Assembly: GCF_001677885.1 (NCBI RefSeq)
Contig: NZ_LOCQ01000062.1
Location: forward strand, 248,001 to 312,000
Direction: 5' to 3'
Length of the DNA: 64,000 nucleotides
Source of the DNA: Janthinobacterium psychrotolerans
GTDB taxonomy: Bacteria; Pseudomonadota; Gammaproteobacteria; Burkholderiales; Burkholderiaceae_D
Part shown: piece after piece, positions 46,531 through 55,667 of the stretch
How the letters are laid out: each line of letters starts with the position of its first letter
Position numbering within the stretch: the stretch's first letter is position 1
The notes under the pieces: model-generated
The model's input: only the letters and a program-made list of their open reading frames with translations
The model's database searches: none
Told to the model about the DNA's origin: nothing
Made by a program: the position numbers and the translations under genes

Positions 46531-48570
46531 TTGACCGATCACCAATTATTGCCTGTCAGCCAAGACGGCTTGCCGCCCGAGCCAGCCGAAATGGAAGCTG
46601 TCGAGCCGGGCAGGCACGACGCCGAGATCGAGCGCCTGTTTGGCGCCGGCGGCCCGCTGGGCCCGGCGGTGGGCAGCTACAAGCCGCGCCGCTCGCAAAC
46701 CGAGATGGCCAAGGCCATCGCCAGCGCCATCGACAGCCAGACCACCCTGATCGCCGAAGCGGGCACGGGTACCGGCAAGACCTTTGCCTACCTGGTGCCG
46801 GCCCTGATGTGGGGCGGCAAGACGATCGTGTCCACTGGCACCAAGAACTTGCAGGATCAATTGTTCCTGCGCGATATTCCGACCGTGCGCGCCGCCTTGC
46901 AGGCGCCGGTTTCGGTGGCGCTGCTCAAGGGGCGCTCGAACTACGTCTGCCATTACCACCTGGAACGCACCTTGCAGAACGGCCGCATGACGTCGCGCGA
47001 TGACGTCGGCCATTTGCGCGAAATCTCGCGCTTTATCAAAATGACCAGTTCCGGCGACAAGGCCGAGCTGGCCAAGGTGCCCGAGAACGCCATGATCTGG
47101 AACCTGGTCACCTCCACGCGCGACACCTGCATGGGCGCCGAATGCCAGTATTACCAGGATTGCTTCGTGATGAAGGCGCGCAAGGAGGCCCAGCAGGCCG
47201 ACGTGGTGGTGGTCAACCATCACCTGTTCTTTGCCGACGTGGCGCTGAAAGACACGGGCGTGGCCGAATTGCTGCCGTCGGCAAACACGATTATTTTCGA
47301 CGAGGCGCACCAGCTGCCCGATACCGCCACCCTGTTCTTCGGTAATACCGTGTCGACCTCGCAAATCCTCGAACTGTGCCGCGACGTGCTGGCCGAAGGC
47401 CTGGCCCATGCGCGCGGCATCGACTGGGCCAAGACCGTGACGGTGGTGGAAAAAGCCGCGCGCGACCTGCGGTTGACGTTCCCGCAAGATATCGTGCGCA
47501 TGTCCTTGCCGCAAATTGCGCCGTCGAGCGACTTTTTCCCGGCGCTGGAAACACTCAAGGACGAACTTGACGGCATGGTTGCCGTGCTCGACACCCAGGC
47601 GGAGCGGGCCGAGACACTGGAGCAATGCCGCGTGCGCGGCGTGGAACTGGCGCAGCAGCTGAGCAGCTGGAAGTTCGATCCGAAAGCCAAGATTGCCGCC
47701 GGCGAAGAAGCCGTGTTCTGGGTCGAGGCGTTTTCCAGTTCCTTGCAGTTACATAAAACCCCGCTGTCGATCGCGCCGATTTTCAATAACCAGCGCGAAG
47801 GCACGCCGCGCAGCTGGATTTTTACCTCGGCCACCCTGGCCGTGAAAAATGACTTCAAGCATTTTTCCGAACAGATGGGGCTGACGGGCGAACCGTCGCA
47901 CACCTGGCCGTCGCCGTTCGACTATGGCCAGCAGGGCTTGCTGTTCGTGCCGCAGAACCTGCCGCAACCGAACTCCCTCGGTTATACCGATGCGGTGATC
48001 GACTGCGCCTTGCCGATCATCGAGGCGGCCGGCGGCCGTACCTTCTTCCTGTGCACCACCTTGCGCGCGGTAAAACGGGCGGCCGAACGGCTGGCCGAGG
48101 AGTTCAAGCAGCGCGGCCTGAACTTCCCGCTGTTCGTGCAGGGCGAGCGCGGCCGCACCGAATTGCTGGACCAGTTTCGCGCGGCCGGCAACGGCGTGCT
48201 GATCGGCAGCCAGAGTTTCTGGGAAGGCGTCGACGTGCGCGGCGACGCCTTGTCGCTGGTGATCATCGACAAGCTGCCGTTCGCGCCGCCCGACGACCCG
48301 GTGCTGGCGGCGCGCATCGAGGTGATGGAAAAGCAGGGCAAGAACGGTTTCATGCACCATTCGCTGCCCGAGGCCATCATCAACCTGAAGCAGGGCGCCG
48401 GCCGGCTGATCCGCGACGAGGGCGACCGGGGCGTGCTGATGATCTGCGATCCGCGCCTCATTTCCAAGCCGTATGGCAAGCGGATCTGGCAAAGCCTGCC
48501 GCCGTTCAAGCGCACGCGCGATACGGCCGAAGTGATCGAGTTCTTCCGCAGCCTGCCGGCCAGCTCCTAG
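46531..48570 (+). CDS. DinG/YoaA-type ATP-dependent DNA helicase
   Basis: 679 residues, XPD-like superfamily 2 helicase. P-loop AEAGTGTGKT (78-84), four Fe-S Cys at about 140, 200, 205 and 211 (YVCHYH, CMGAECQYYQDC), DEAH box at 257-260, and motif VI QGAGRLIRDEGDRG. The Fe-S cysteines and length fit YoaA more than the longer DinG. The start is a TTG; no strong ribosome site is visible, and ATG 46591 is an alternative. DNA repair or R-loop/replication-fork processing is the family role. Confidence 0.9.
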   Translation: MTDHQLLPVSQDGLPPEPAEMEAVEPGRHDAEIERLFGAGGPLGPAVGSYKPRRSQTEMAKAIASAIDSQTTLIAEAGTGTGKTFAYLVPALMWGGKTIVSTGTKNLQDQLFLRDIPTVRAALQAPVSVALLKGRSNYVCHYHLERTLQNGRMTSRDDVGHLREISRFIKMTSSGDKAELAKVPENAMIWNLVTSTRDTCMGAECQYYQDCFVMKARKEAQQADVVVVNHHLFFADVALKDTGVAELLPSANTIIFDEAHQLPDTATLFFGNTVSTSQILELCRDVLAEGLAHARGIDWAKTVTVVEKAARDLRLTFPQDIVRMSLPQIAPSSDFFPALETLKDELDGMVAVLDTQAERAETLEQCRVRGVELAQQLSSWKFDPKAKIAAGEEAVFWVEAFSSSLQLHKTPLSIAPIFNNQREGTPRSWIFTSATLAVKNDFKHFSEQMGLTGEPSHTWPSPFDYGQQGLLFVPQNLPQPNSLGYTDAVIDCALPIIEAAGGRTFFLCTTLRAVKRAAERLAEEFKQRGLNFPLFVQGERGRTELLDQFRAAGNGVLIGSQSFWEGVDVRGDALSLVIIDKLPFAPPDDPVLAARIEVMEKQGKNGFMHHSLPEAIINLKQGAGRLIRDEGDRGVLMICDPRLISKPYGKRIWQSLPPFKRTRDTAEVIEFFRSLPASS

Positions 48571-48868
48571 CCGCTTTCCTGGCCATATTCCTGGCCGGTG
48601 CGCCGCGCCGGTCAATTTCCCTTTCAATTCAATACCTTGGCGAATTGTCGCAAGGTTTGCCTGCGCGCCTGACATGCCAGAATCTGGCGCAAGCAAGCTT
48701 GTTTCTGGCATGAAAAGGAGGGCGCTGCCGCCGCGTCAAGGTTTGCGTGCGCGCAAATAGGGACGTGCTCAGCGGTTTACAGTGGGGTCATGCCTTCCGC
48801 GTTCGCCTTTGCGTCCAGCCGCGGTGAAGGCAATGCGATACCAGGGTAAGGGGAACAGGGGGGATGCC
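48571..48868 (+). promoter_or_regulatory. 298-base leader of the TIR module with a 10-bp inverted repeat
   Basis: CATGCCAGAA at 48673-48682 and TTCTGGCATG at 48703-48712 are perfect inverted repeats 20 bases apart, about 157-196 bases before the TIR gene. They could form an RNA stem or bind a regulator. No gene is supported in the gap. Confidence 0.5.
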
Positions 48869-49474
48869 ATGGATATCCGCTACGGCTGTTTCTTGAGCTA
48901 TGCGCACGGAAATTTCGCTTTCATGAACAAGTTCAAGAATGATCTTGTGGAAGCCTTGTCGTGCTACCTGGAACCCCATCTCGACCGCGAAGACGCGCTG
49001 TTCATCGACAGCGAGCAGCTCGGTGGCGGCGATGACCTCGATCTGCGCGTGGCCCGCGCGATGTGCGAAAGCGTCTGCATGATCGTGCTGTACACGCCCA
49101 AATACGAAGCCCATGGCTACACGCGGCGCGAGTTCGCCGCCATGCAATTGATCGAGCAGGAGCGGCGCAGCTGGTATGAGCTGCCCAGCCACCTGATCAT
49201 CCCCATCATCATGACGCAGCATACCGAGGGCTTGCCGGCGCAAATCGCCGGCCCCGGCTTCTATGTCGATTTTTCCGCCTACACGCTGGCCAGCGGCGAC
49301 CTGAAATCGAATCCGCAGTTTCTGCCCGATATAAAAAAAATCGTGCAGCGCATCGCCCGGCATTATCAATTGCTCAAGCGCTCGACACCGCCGGGCCATG
49401 ATTGCAGCCGCTTCGTCCTGCCGGAAATCCCGCCGCAGTGGCGGGCCGTGCCGCCCCCTCACTTCCCACGTTAA
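48869..49474 (+). CDS. TIR-domain protein, partner of the downstream ATPase
   Basis: 201 residues. TIR-like fold: box-1 strand YGCFLSYAHGNFAFM, helix A NKFKNDLVEALSC, box-2 region FIDSEQLGGGDDLDLRVARA, then VCMIVLYTPKYEAHGYTRRE. Glu88 in TRREFAAM sits where NAD-cleaving TIRs have their catalytic Glu (WCxxE), so activity is possible. The C-terminal 40 residues are Pro-rich. ATG 48869 is used because the GGGGGG site lies just before it. The ATPase gene starts 11 bases after the stop, so the two form one operon. Similar TIR-like proteins (FxsC) accompany KGGVGR-type ATPases in actinobacteria. Confidence 0.8.
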   Translation: MDIRYGCFLSYAHGNFAFMNKFKNDLVEALSCYLEPHLDREDALFIDSEQLGGGDDLDLRVARAMCESVCMIVLYTPKYEAHGYTRREFAAMQLIEQERRSWYELPSHLIIPIIMTQHTEGLPAQIAGPGFYVDFSAYTLASGDLKSNPQFLPDIKKIVQRIARHYQLLKRSTPPGHDCSRFVLPEIPPQWRAVPPPHFPR

Positions 49475-49485
49475 AGGTCCCCGCC

Positions 49486-51810
49486 ATGGAATGCCCACGC
49501 CTGTCCCTGCCGCCTTTGAGCGCCCCTGGTGAAGTCGTCACCTTCTATTCCTACAAGGGCGGTACCGGCCGCACCATGGCCCTGTCGAATATCGCGGTGC
49601 TGCTGGCGCGCCGCGACAACGCCAGCGTGCCGGTGCTGATGCTGGACTGGGACATGGAAGCGCCCGGGCTGCACCATTATTTCGACCAGCACCAGGAGTG
49701 TCCGGGCGTGCTGGAGTTTTTCGAGGCCTGCCGCGAGCAGCTCGAACTGCTGGGCGCGACCGGCTTCGCCGCCGACGGCGAGCACGACTATGCGGCGCTG
49801 GCCGAACGGGTGCTCGACGCCATCGACTGGCAGCAATACGTGGTGCGGGTCGACCAGGGCAGTCCCCTGTACCTGATGCGCGCCGGGCGTTTCGACGCCA
49901 GCTACAGCGAACGGCTTGCGCAGATGCGCTGGGATCAGTTGTTCGACGCCTGCCCGGCGCTGTTTCGCTGCTTTGCCGATACGCTGGCGCGGCATTTCCG
50001 CTACGTGCTGGTCGATTCGCGCACCGGCCGCACCGACAGCGCCGGCATCTGCACTACCTTGCTACCGAGGAAACTGGTGGTGGTCTTCACGCCGAACCGG
50101 CAAAGCCTGGAGGGCGTCGATGCGCTGGTCACGCGCGCCATCGAATACCGGCGCAGCCATGAAGACGAGCAGCGCCCGCTGCTGGTGTATCCATTGCCGT
50201 CGCGCATAGAAATGGGCGACGGCGCGCAGCGCGCCGAATGGCGCCGCGGCGACAGCTACAAGGGCATCGCCGGCTACCAGCCGATGTTCGAACGGCTGCT
50301 GCGCACCTCGTACGGCTTGCCGCAGATCGCGCTCGACAGCTATTTCGATGAAGTGCAGTTGCAGCAGACCAAGACCTTTGCCTACGGCGAGCAGCTGGCC
50401 GTGCGCATCGACCAGGGCGGCGACCGCTTTTCGCTCACGCGTACCTTCGAAGCCTTCCTGCAGTGGCTGACGGGCGGCTATTTTCCGTGGCAATCGAGCC
50501 GCGAGATTGGCCTCCTGGCCGCCATCGACGAGGCACGCCGGGCGCTGCAGGTCGAACCTGGCCGCGCCGTGGCCTTGCCGCTGGCGCGCGACCTGGCCCG
50601 CCTCGGCGAGCTGTACCGCAAGGACGGCCGGCCGGAGCCGGCGCTCGACGCCTTCCGCCAGAGCGTCGAGATCCGCACCCGCATCCTCGGTGGCGAGCAT
50701 ATCGATACCCTCACCGGCAAGAGCGGCATGGCGCGGCTGCTGCGCCAGCTCGGCACGCTGGATGAAGCGCGCCAGCTCGAAGAAGACGTGGCCAGGGCGC
50801 GCGAGCGGCTGCAGGGCGCGGAACACGCCGACACCCTGGCCGCCAGGGCCTGCCTGGCGCAGACCATGGTGCGCCAGGGCGATTACGCGGCCGCGCTGGC
50901 GCTGCAGGATGCGGTACTGGCCAGCCAGCTGCGCCTGCTGGGCAGCGAACATCCGCGCACCCTGGGCGCGATGGCCTGCCGCGCCACCACCTTGCTGCAC
51001 ATGGGCAGCCTGGACGAGGCGCGCCAATTGCTGGACACCGTGGTGGCCGCGCGCACGCGCTTGTTTGGCGCCGAGCACGGCGACACCCTGCACAGCAAAC
51101 TGGCGCTGGCCCAGGTGCTGGGGCGGCAGGGCGACCTGGAAGGCGCGCGCCAGCTGCTCGACGCCATACTGCAGGCGCAGGAGCGCAGCCTGGGCCTCGA
51201 CCATCCGGTCACGCTGGCCACGCGCGACCGCCTGGCCGATATCGTGGCGGGCCTGGGCGACTGGGCCGGCGCGCGCCAGCTGCACGAGAACCAGGTGGCG
51301 GCGCGCGAGCGCACGCGCGGCCTCGATCATCCTGAAACGCTGATGAGCCAGCGTAAGCTGGCCGAAGCGCTGCTGCGCCGCGGCGAGCTCGAGGCGGCCC
51401 GCAACGTGCAGCAGCAGGTGCTTGAAGTGCATGCGCGCCTGCTGGGCGAGCATCATCTCGATACCTTGCACAGCCGCATGCAACTGGCCGGCACCATGCA
51501 GCAGCAGGCCAGCCTGGCCGACCATGGCGCGCCCGATACGGAGGAGCCGGAAACCCTGACCAGCATGATCGCCATGCTGCAGGGCATGATCGAGCGCGAG
51601 CAATACCGGCAGGCGGGCGAGCTGGCCGAGCACCTGAAGTCCTGTCTGTTGCGTCCCGGCGTGGCGGGCAATCTGCGCAAGCGCGGCATGGCCCAGCTCA
51701 AGCGCCTGTACAAGCAGCAGGGCGACCTCGATGCGCTGTTCGCGCTGCAGGAAGACGAGGTGCAGGCACTGGAAGGGGCCTTGTCGGAAGCGCGCATCGA
51801 GCAGCGCTGA
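49486..51810 (+). CDS. KGGVGR-type P-loop ATPase with TPR-like repeats
   Basis: 774 residues. N-terminal MinD/ParA-like domain with the variant P-loop KGGTGRT (24-30), LDWDMEAPGL (53-62) and VDSRTGRTDSAG (176-187), all hallmarks of the KGG(V/T)GR group. A linker (210-365) with YGLPQIALDSYFDE follows. Residues about 402-695 hold seven 42-residue kinesin-light-chain-like units, each opening with G-x-E/D-H-x-x-T-L (402, 444, 486, 528, 570, 612, 654). The C-terminus is helical. This architecture is an NTP-switch plus protein-binding repeats, as in bacterial conflict or signalling ATPases. Target unknown. Codon use resembles the neighbours, so no sign of very recent transfer. Confidence 0.85.
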   Translation: MECPRLSLPPLSAPGEVVTFYSYKGGTGRTMALSNIAVLLARRDNASVPVLMLDWDMEAPGLHHYFDQHQECPGVLEFFEACREQLELLGATGFAADGEHDYAALAERVLDAIDWQQYVVRVDQGSPLYLMRAGRFDASYSERLAQMRWDQLFDACPALFRCFADTLARHFRYVLVDSRTGRTDSAGICTTLLPRKLVVVFTPNRQSLEGVDALVTRAIEYRRSHEDEQRPLLVYPLPSRIEMGDGAQRAEWRRGDSYKGIAGYQPMFERLLRTSYGLPQIALDSYFDEVQLQQTKTFAYGEQLAVRIDQGGDRFSLTRTFEAFLQWLTGGYFPWQSSREIGLLAAIDEARRALQVEPGRAVALPLARDLARLGELYRKDGRPEPALDAFRQSVEIRTRILGGEHIDTLTGKSGMARLLRQLGTLDEARQLEEDVARARERLQGAEHADTLAARACLAQTMVRQGDYAAALALQDAVLASQLRLLGSEHPRTLGAMACRATTLLHMGSLDEARQLLDTVVAARTRLFGAEHGDTLHSKLALAQVLGRQGDLEGARQLLDAILQAQERSLGLDHPVTLATRDRLADIVAGLGDWAGARQLHENQVAARERTRGLDHPETLMSQRKLAEALLRRGELEAARNVQQQVLEVHARLLGEHHLDTLHSRMQLAGTMQQQASLADHGAPDTEEPETLTSMIAMLQGMIEREQYRQAGELAEHLKSCLLRPGVAGNLRKRGMAQLKRLYKQQGDLDALFALQEDEVQALEGALSEARIEQR

Positions 51811-51897
51811 GCTGCTGTTGCCTGGAATGCAAAGAAAATGCCGTATTGCATCGTCGCGCTTGCGCAGCGCAGGCCTTGCTTCGGGTAAAATTCCGGC

Positions 51898-52635
51898 ATG
51901 AGAATTTTAATCAGTAATGACGATGGCTATCTTGCGCCGGGCCTGGCCGCCCTGGCCGATGCGCTGGCGCCAATTGCCGACATCGTGGTGGTGGCGCCCG
52001 ACAGCAACCGTTCGGGTGCGTCCAACTCGCTGTCGCTGGACCGGCCGCTGTCGGTGAACAAGGCCGGCAATGGCTTTTATTATGTCAACGGCACGCCGAC
52101 CGACTGCGTGCACGTGGCGCTGACCGGCATGATGTTCGAGCGCCCCGACCTGGTGGTGTCCGGCATTAACAACGGCCCCAACATGGGTGACGATACGCTC
52201 TATTCGGGCACCGTGGCGGCCGCCACCGAAGGCTATCTGTTCGGCATCCCGGCGATCGCGTTTTCACAGGCCGAGTATGGCTGGGTCAACCTCGATGCGG
52301 CCGCGCGCGTAGCCAGGGATATCGTCGAGCGGCGATTGGACGAACTGCAAAAACCGTATCTGCTCAATGTGAATATCCCCGCGCTTCCCTACGAACAGCT
52401 GCAAGGCATGGCGGCCACGCGCCTGGGCAAGCGCCATTCGGCCGAACCGGTGATCCGCGCGCTCGATCCGCGCGGACGCGAGATCTTCTGGATCGGCCCG
52501 GTGGGCGCCACCAGGGAAGCCGGTCCCGGCACCGATTTTCACGCCATCGCGCAGGGCCAGGTGTCGATCACGCCGCTGCAGATCGACCTGACCCATGTGG
52601 CGCAGCTCGACGCGCTGGCAAAAGGCCTGGCATGA
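51898..52635 (+). CDS. surE: 5'/3'-nucleotidase SurE
   Basis: 245 residues. Metal-dependent survival-protein nucleotidase. N-terminal [15 protein letters not shown] carries the catalytic Asp pair; [11 protein letters not shown] and [20 protein letters not shown] are the other metal/phosphate loops. Its last bases overlap the pcm start by 4 (ATGA). Confidence 0.97.
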   Translation: MRILISNDDGYLAPGLAALADALAPIADIVVVAPDSNRSGASNSLSLDRPLSVNKAGNGFYYVNGTPTDCVHVALTGMMFERPDLVVSGINNGPNMGDDTLYSGTVAAATEGYLFGIPAIAFSQAEYGWVNLDAAARVARDIVERRLDELQKPYLLNVNIPALPYEQLQGMAATRLGKRHSAEPVIRALDPRGREIFWIGPVGATREAGPGTDFHAIAQGQVSITPLQIDLTHVAQLDALAKGLA

Positions 52636-53522
52636 GCGACAAGCCGCGCACCTTCCCTTTGTCGCTCGATGCGCTGGCCGGCAAACCGTCGCGCCAGGGC
52701 GGCGCCACCTCGCTGGCGCAGTCGCGCATCGTGCGCCCGCAAACGGCGACGCAGAATGCGGCGCAAAACGCCGGCCGCGGCGCGGCGCCCGTGTATGGCG
52801 CACCGGCCGGCCTCACGCCGTCGCGCGCCCAGGCAATTGCCAACGAACGTGCGCAGCCGGTCCCGGTGGCGGCGCCACGGCAGAACCCGCTGGTGTCGGA
52901 CGCCGTGCGGCGCGCGATGGTGGCGCGGGTCGCCAGGCTGGGCGTCAAGGACCAGCTGGTGCTCGACGCCATGCAAGCCGTGCCGCGCCATCTGTTTGTC
53001 GATGAGGCTTTTGCCTCGCAGGCCTATATCGACGCGTCGCTGCCGATCGGCCACCAGCAGACCATTTCCCAGCCGTATATCGTGGCGCGCATGATCGAAG
53101 TGATGCGCAATGGCGGGGCGCTGCAGCGCGTGCTCGAGATCGGCACCGGCTGCGGCTATCAGGCCACCGTGCTGTCGCGCGTGGCGAAGGAAGTGTTTTC
53201 GATCGAACGCATCAAGCCGCTGCACGAACTGGCCAAGGCCAACTTGCGTCCGCTGCGCGTGGCGAACCTGCGCTTGCAGTACGGAGATGGTATGCTAGGC
53301 TTGCCGCAGGCGGCGCCCTTTGACGGGATCATCCTTGCCGCAGCCGGCCTGGAAGTGCCGCAAGCCCTGTTGGAGCAATTGACGATAGGCGGGCGCCTGG
53401 TGGCGCCGGTGGGCGACAAATTGCAGCATTTACAACTCATTACCCGGGTAGGAAAAATGGAATGGACCAGCGCAGCCCTGGAAGACTGCCATTTCGTGCC
53501 TCTGCGCCCGGGCACCATCTGA
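52632..53522 (+). CDS. pcm: Protein-L-isoaspartate O-methyltransferase
   Basis: 296 residues; the first ~80 are an Ala/Arg/Pro-rich extension absent from E. coli Pcm. Repairs isoaspartyl damage. Core begins [41 protein letters not shown] motif [16 protein letters not shown]. Linked to surE, nlpD and rpoS as in many proteobacteria. Confidence 0.95.
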   Translation: MSDKPRTFPLSLDALAGKPSRQGGATSLAQSRIVRPQTATQNAAQNAGRGAAPVYGAPAGLTPSRAQAIANERAQPVPVAAPRQNPLVSDAVRRAMVARVARLGVKDQLVLDAMQAVPRHLFVDEAFASQAYIDASLPIGHQQTISQPYIVARMIEVMRNGGALQRVLEIGTGCGYQATVLSRVAKEVFSIERIKPLHELAKANLRPLRVANLRLQYGDGMLGLPQAAPFDGIILAAAGLEVPQALLEQLTIGGRLVAPVGDKLQHLQLITRVGKMEWTSAALEDCHFVPLRPGTI

Positions 53523-53558
53523 TCCGAGGATCAGCCAGCAAGCAGGACAGACAACGAC

Positions 53559-54503
53559 ATGCGAATGATGAAACAAACCAAGGTACTCCTCAGCGGCATC
53601 ACGCTGGCCATGCTGCTCAGCGCCTGCGGCACCACCGGCGTGCAGGCGCCCGTGGTCGAACGTCCGCAGGCCTCCGGCACTACGGCGGCCAGCGCGGCGC
53701 GCGACCGCGATCCCGCCATGTACACGGTCAGGCGCGGCGACACCCTGCTGCGTATCGCGCAGGAACACGGCCAGAACTTCCGCGATCTGGTGGTCTGGAA
53801 TAACCTTGGCGACCCGAACGATATCAAGGTCGACCAGGTGCTGCGCGTGCTGCCGCCAACCGGCGACACGGGCGGCGCCCAGACTTCGGCCATCGTCATG
53901 CCGGCCGTCACCGAAGTGCGCCCTGCGGCGCCGGCGGTGCCGAAAAAGACCGGTCCGCGCGGCGAGAAGCGCCCGTATTCCGACGCCACCCTGGCCGAGC
54001 TGCGCAGCGATGCCGGCGTGGCCGAGGTCCCGCCAGCGGCCCCGCCAGCAGCGCCGCTGGCCGTGCCGGCCAAAGCCGCCGTGGCCACCAGCGGCACCGG
54101 TGCGCCGGCCGCCGCCGTGGTCGCCGCTGGCGAGGAAAAGCTCAGCTGGATGTGGCCTTCCGAAGGCAAGGTGATCGGCACCTTCGACGAAGGCAAGAAC
54201 AAGGGCGTCGATATCGCCGGCAAGGCCGGCCAGCAGGTGGTGGCCGCCGGCGCAGGAAAAGTCATGTACGCTGGCAGCGGCATCCGTGGTTATGGTAATC
54301 TTGTTATCGTGAAGCACAGTAATAGTTTATTGTCGGCTTATGCGCATAACCGCAGCATCCTGGTCAAGGAAGGGCAGAGCGTCAACAAGGGCCAGGCCAT
54401 CGCCGAAATGGGCGATTCCGATGCCGACCGCGTCAAGCTCCACTTTGAAATCCGCCAGCAGGGCAAGCCTGTCGATCCGTCCAAGTTCCTGCCTAACCGT
54501 TAG
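53559..54503 (+). CDS. nlpD: Murein hydrolase activator NlpD
   Basis: 314 residues. Lipobox LLSAC near residue 24; LysM at about 54-98 ([20 protein letters not shown]); Ala/Pro linker; C-terminal LytM/M23 domain. The metal-site HxGxD is replaced by NKGVDIAG and HLHFE by KLHFE, so it is probably inactive as an enzyme and acts as an amidase activator, as NlpD does. Upstream of rpoS, whose promoter in other bacteria lies inside nlpD. Confidence 0.95.
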   Translation: MRMMKQTKVLLSGITLAMLLSACGTTGVQAPVVERPQASGTTAASAARDRDPAMYTVRRGDTLLRIAQEHGQNFRDLVVWNNLGDPNDIKVDQVLRVLPPTGDTGGAQTSAIVMPAVTEVRPAAPAVPKKTGPRGEKRPYSDATLAELRSDAGVAEVPPAAPPAAPLAVPAKAAVATSGTGAPAAAVVAAGEEKLSWMWPSEGKVIGTFDEGKNKGVDIAGKAGQQVVAAGAGKVMYAGSGIRGYGNLVIVKHSNSLLSAYAHNRSILVKEGQSVNKGQAIAEMGDSDADRVKLHFEIRQQGKPVDPSKFLPNR

Positions 54504-54511
54504 GTAAAGCA

Positions 54512-55534
54512 ATGAAAAACGCGCCGCACGATCCGCATGATGATGAACCGGACCCGCACGACGAAGTGGTGGACGAGGTCATCACTGATGATGAAAGCGA
54601 GCTCGACAGCATCGATCCGGCCGAGGCCGGTGAAGCGGCGGTGGCCAGCGTGGCGGTCGACAGCGTCGACGAATTGAAAAAAGTGCTGGCGGCCGAGCTG
54701 TCGACCGATACCACCCAGCACTATCTGAACCAGATCGGCACGCGCCCGCTGCTGACGGCGGCCCAGGAAGTGCATTACGCCACCCTGGCCAAGCAGGGCA
54801 ATTTCGAAGCGCGGCAAACCATGATCGAGCACAACTTGCGCCTGGTCGTGTCGATCGCCAAGCACTACATCAACCGCGGTGTGGTGCTGCTCGACATGAT
54901 CGAGGAGGGCAATATCGGCCTGATGCGCGCCATCGACAAGTTCGAGCCCGAACGCGGTTTCCGTTTTTCCACCTACGCCACCTGGTGGATACGCCAGAGC
55001 ATCGAGCGCGCCATCATGAACCAGGCGCGCACGGTGCGCCTGCCGGTGCACATGGTGCGCGAGCTGAACCAGATCCTGCGCGGCAAATACCACCTCGAAG
55101 CACAGCACCGCGACGGCAAGGATGCGTCGGCCGAAGACATCGCCCACCTGGTGGGGCGGCCGGTGGAAGAGGTGCAGGACATCCTGGCGCTGTCCGAACA
55201 CGCCACCTCGCTCGACGCGCCGCTAGACAACGATCCGCAATCGTCGTTGATGGACATGCTGCCCGGCGCCACCGAAGATAGCCCAGACGCGCGCGCCGAA
55301 CACCATGAAATGACGGTGCTGGTACGCGACTGGCTGGGCAAGTTGCCCGACAAGCAGCGCGTGGTGATCATGCGCCGCTTCGGCCTCGACAACGACGATC
55401 CGGCCACCCTGGAAACCCTGGCCGAGGAAATGGGCGTCACCCGCGAACGCGTGCGCCAGATCCAGCAGGAAGCGCTGATCAAGTTGAAGCGCGCCATGGC
55501 CGCGCGCGGCGTGGTGCGCGACTCCTTGCTCTAA
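54512..55534 (+). CDS. rpoS: RNA polymerase sigma factor RpoS
   Basis: 340 residues. Stationary-phase sigma factor. An acidic His/Asp-rich N-terminus (1-40) is followed by region 1.2 ([20 protein letters not shown]), region 2 ([40 protein letters not shown]), region 3 and region 4 ([11 protein letters not shown]-like [16 protein letters not shown]). 8 bases after nlpD. Confidence 0.97.
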   Translation: MKNAPHDPHDDEPDPHDEVVDEVITDDESELDSIDPAEAGEAAVASVAVDSVDELKKVLAAELSTDTTQHYLNQIGTRPLLTAAQEVHYATLAKQGNFEARQTMIEHNLRLVVSIAKHYINRGVVLLDMIEEGNIGLMRAIDKFEPERGFRFSTYATWWIRQSIERAIMNQARTVRLPVHMVRELNQILRGKYHLEAQHRDGKDASAEDIAHLVGRPVEEVQDILALSEHATSLDAPLDNDPQSSLMDMLPGATEDSPDARAEHHEMTVLVRDWLGKLPDKQRVVIMRRFGLDNDDPATLETLAEEMGVTRERVRQIQQEALIKLKRAMAARGVVRDSLL

Positions 55535-55667
55535 GCTGGCCCGGCCCGGCTATCCTGGGCCGGCATCTGCTATCATACGCCCCGCTCGCGGCGCCTGACC
55601 TTTCCCCGTTCTCCTTCAAGTTCCAGCGCGGCCCTGCGTCCTGGCCCACTTTTACCTATTGATCGCT

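Noticed and set aside
48869-51810. Full FxSxx-COOH peptide system
   Set aside because: TIR-like and KGGVGR-TPR parts fit, but no radical SAM (FxsB) or precursor peptide gene was found nearby.
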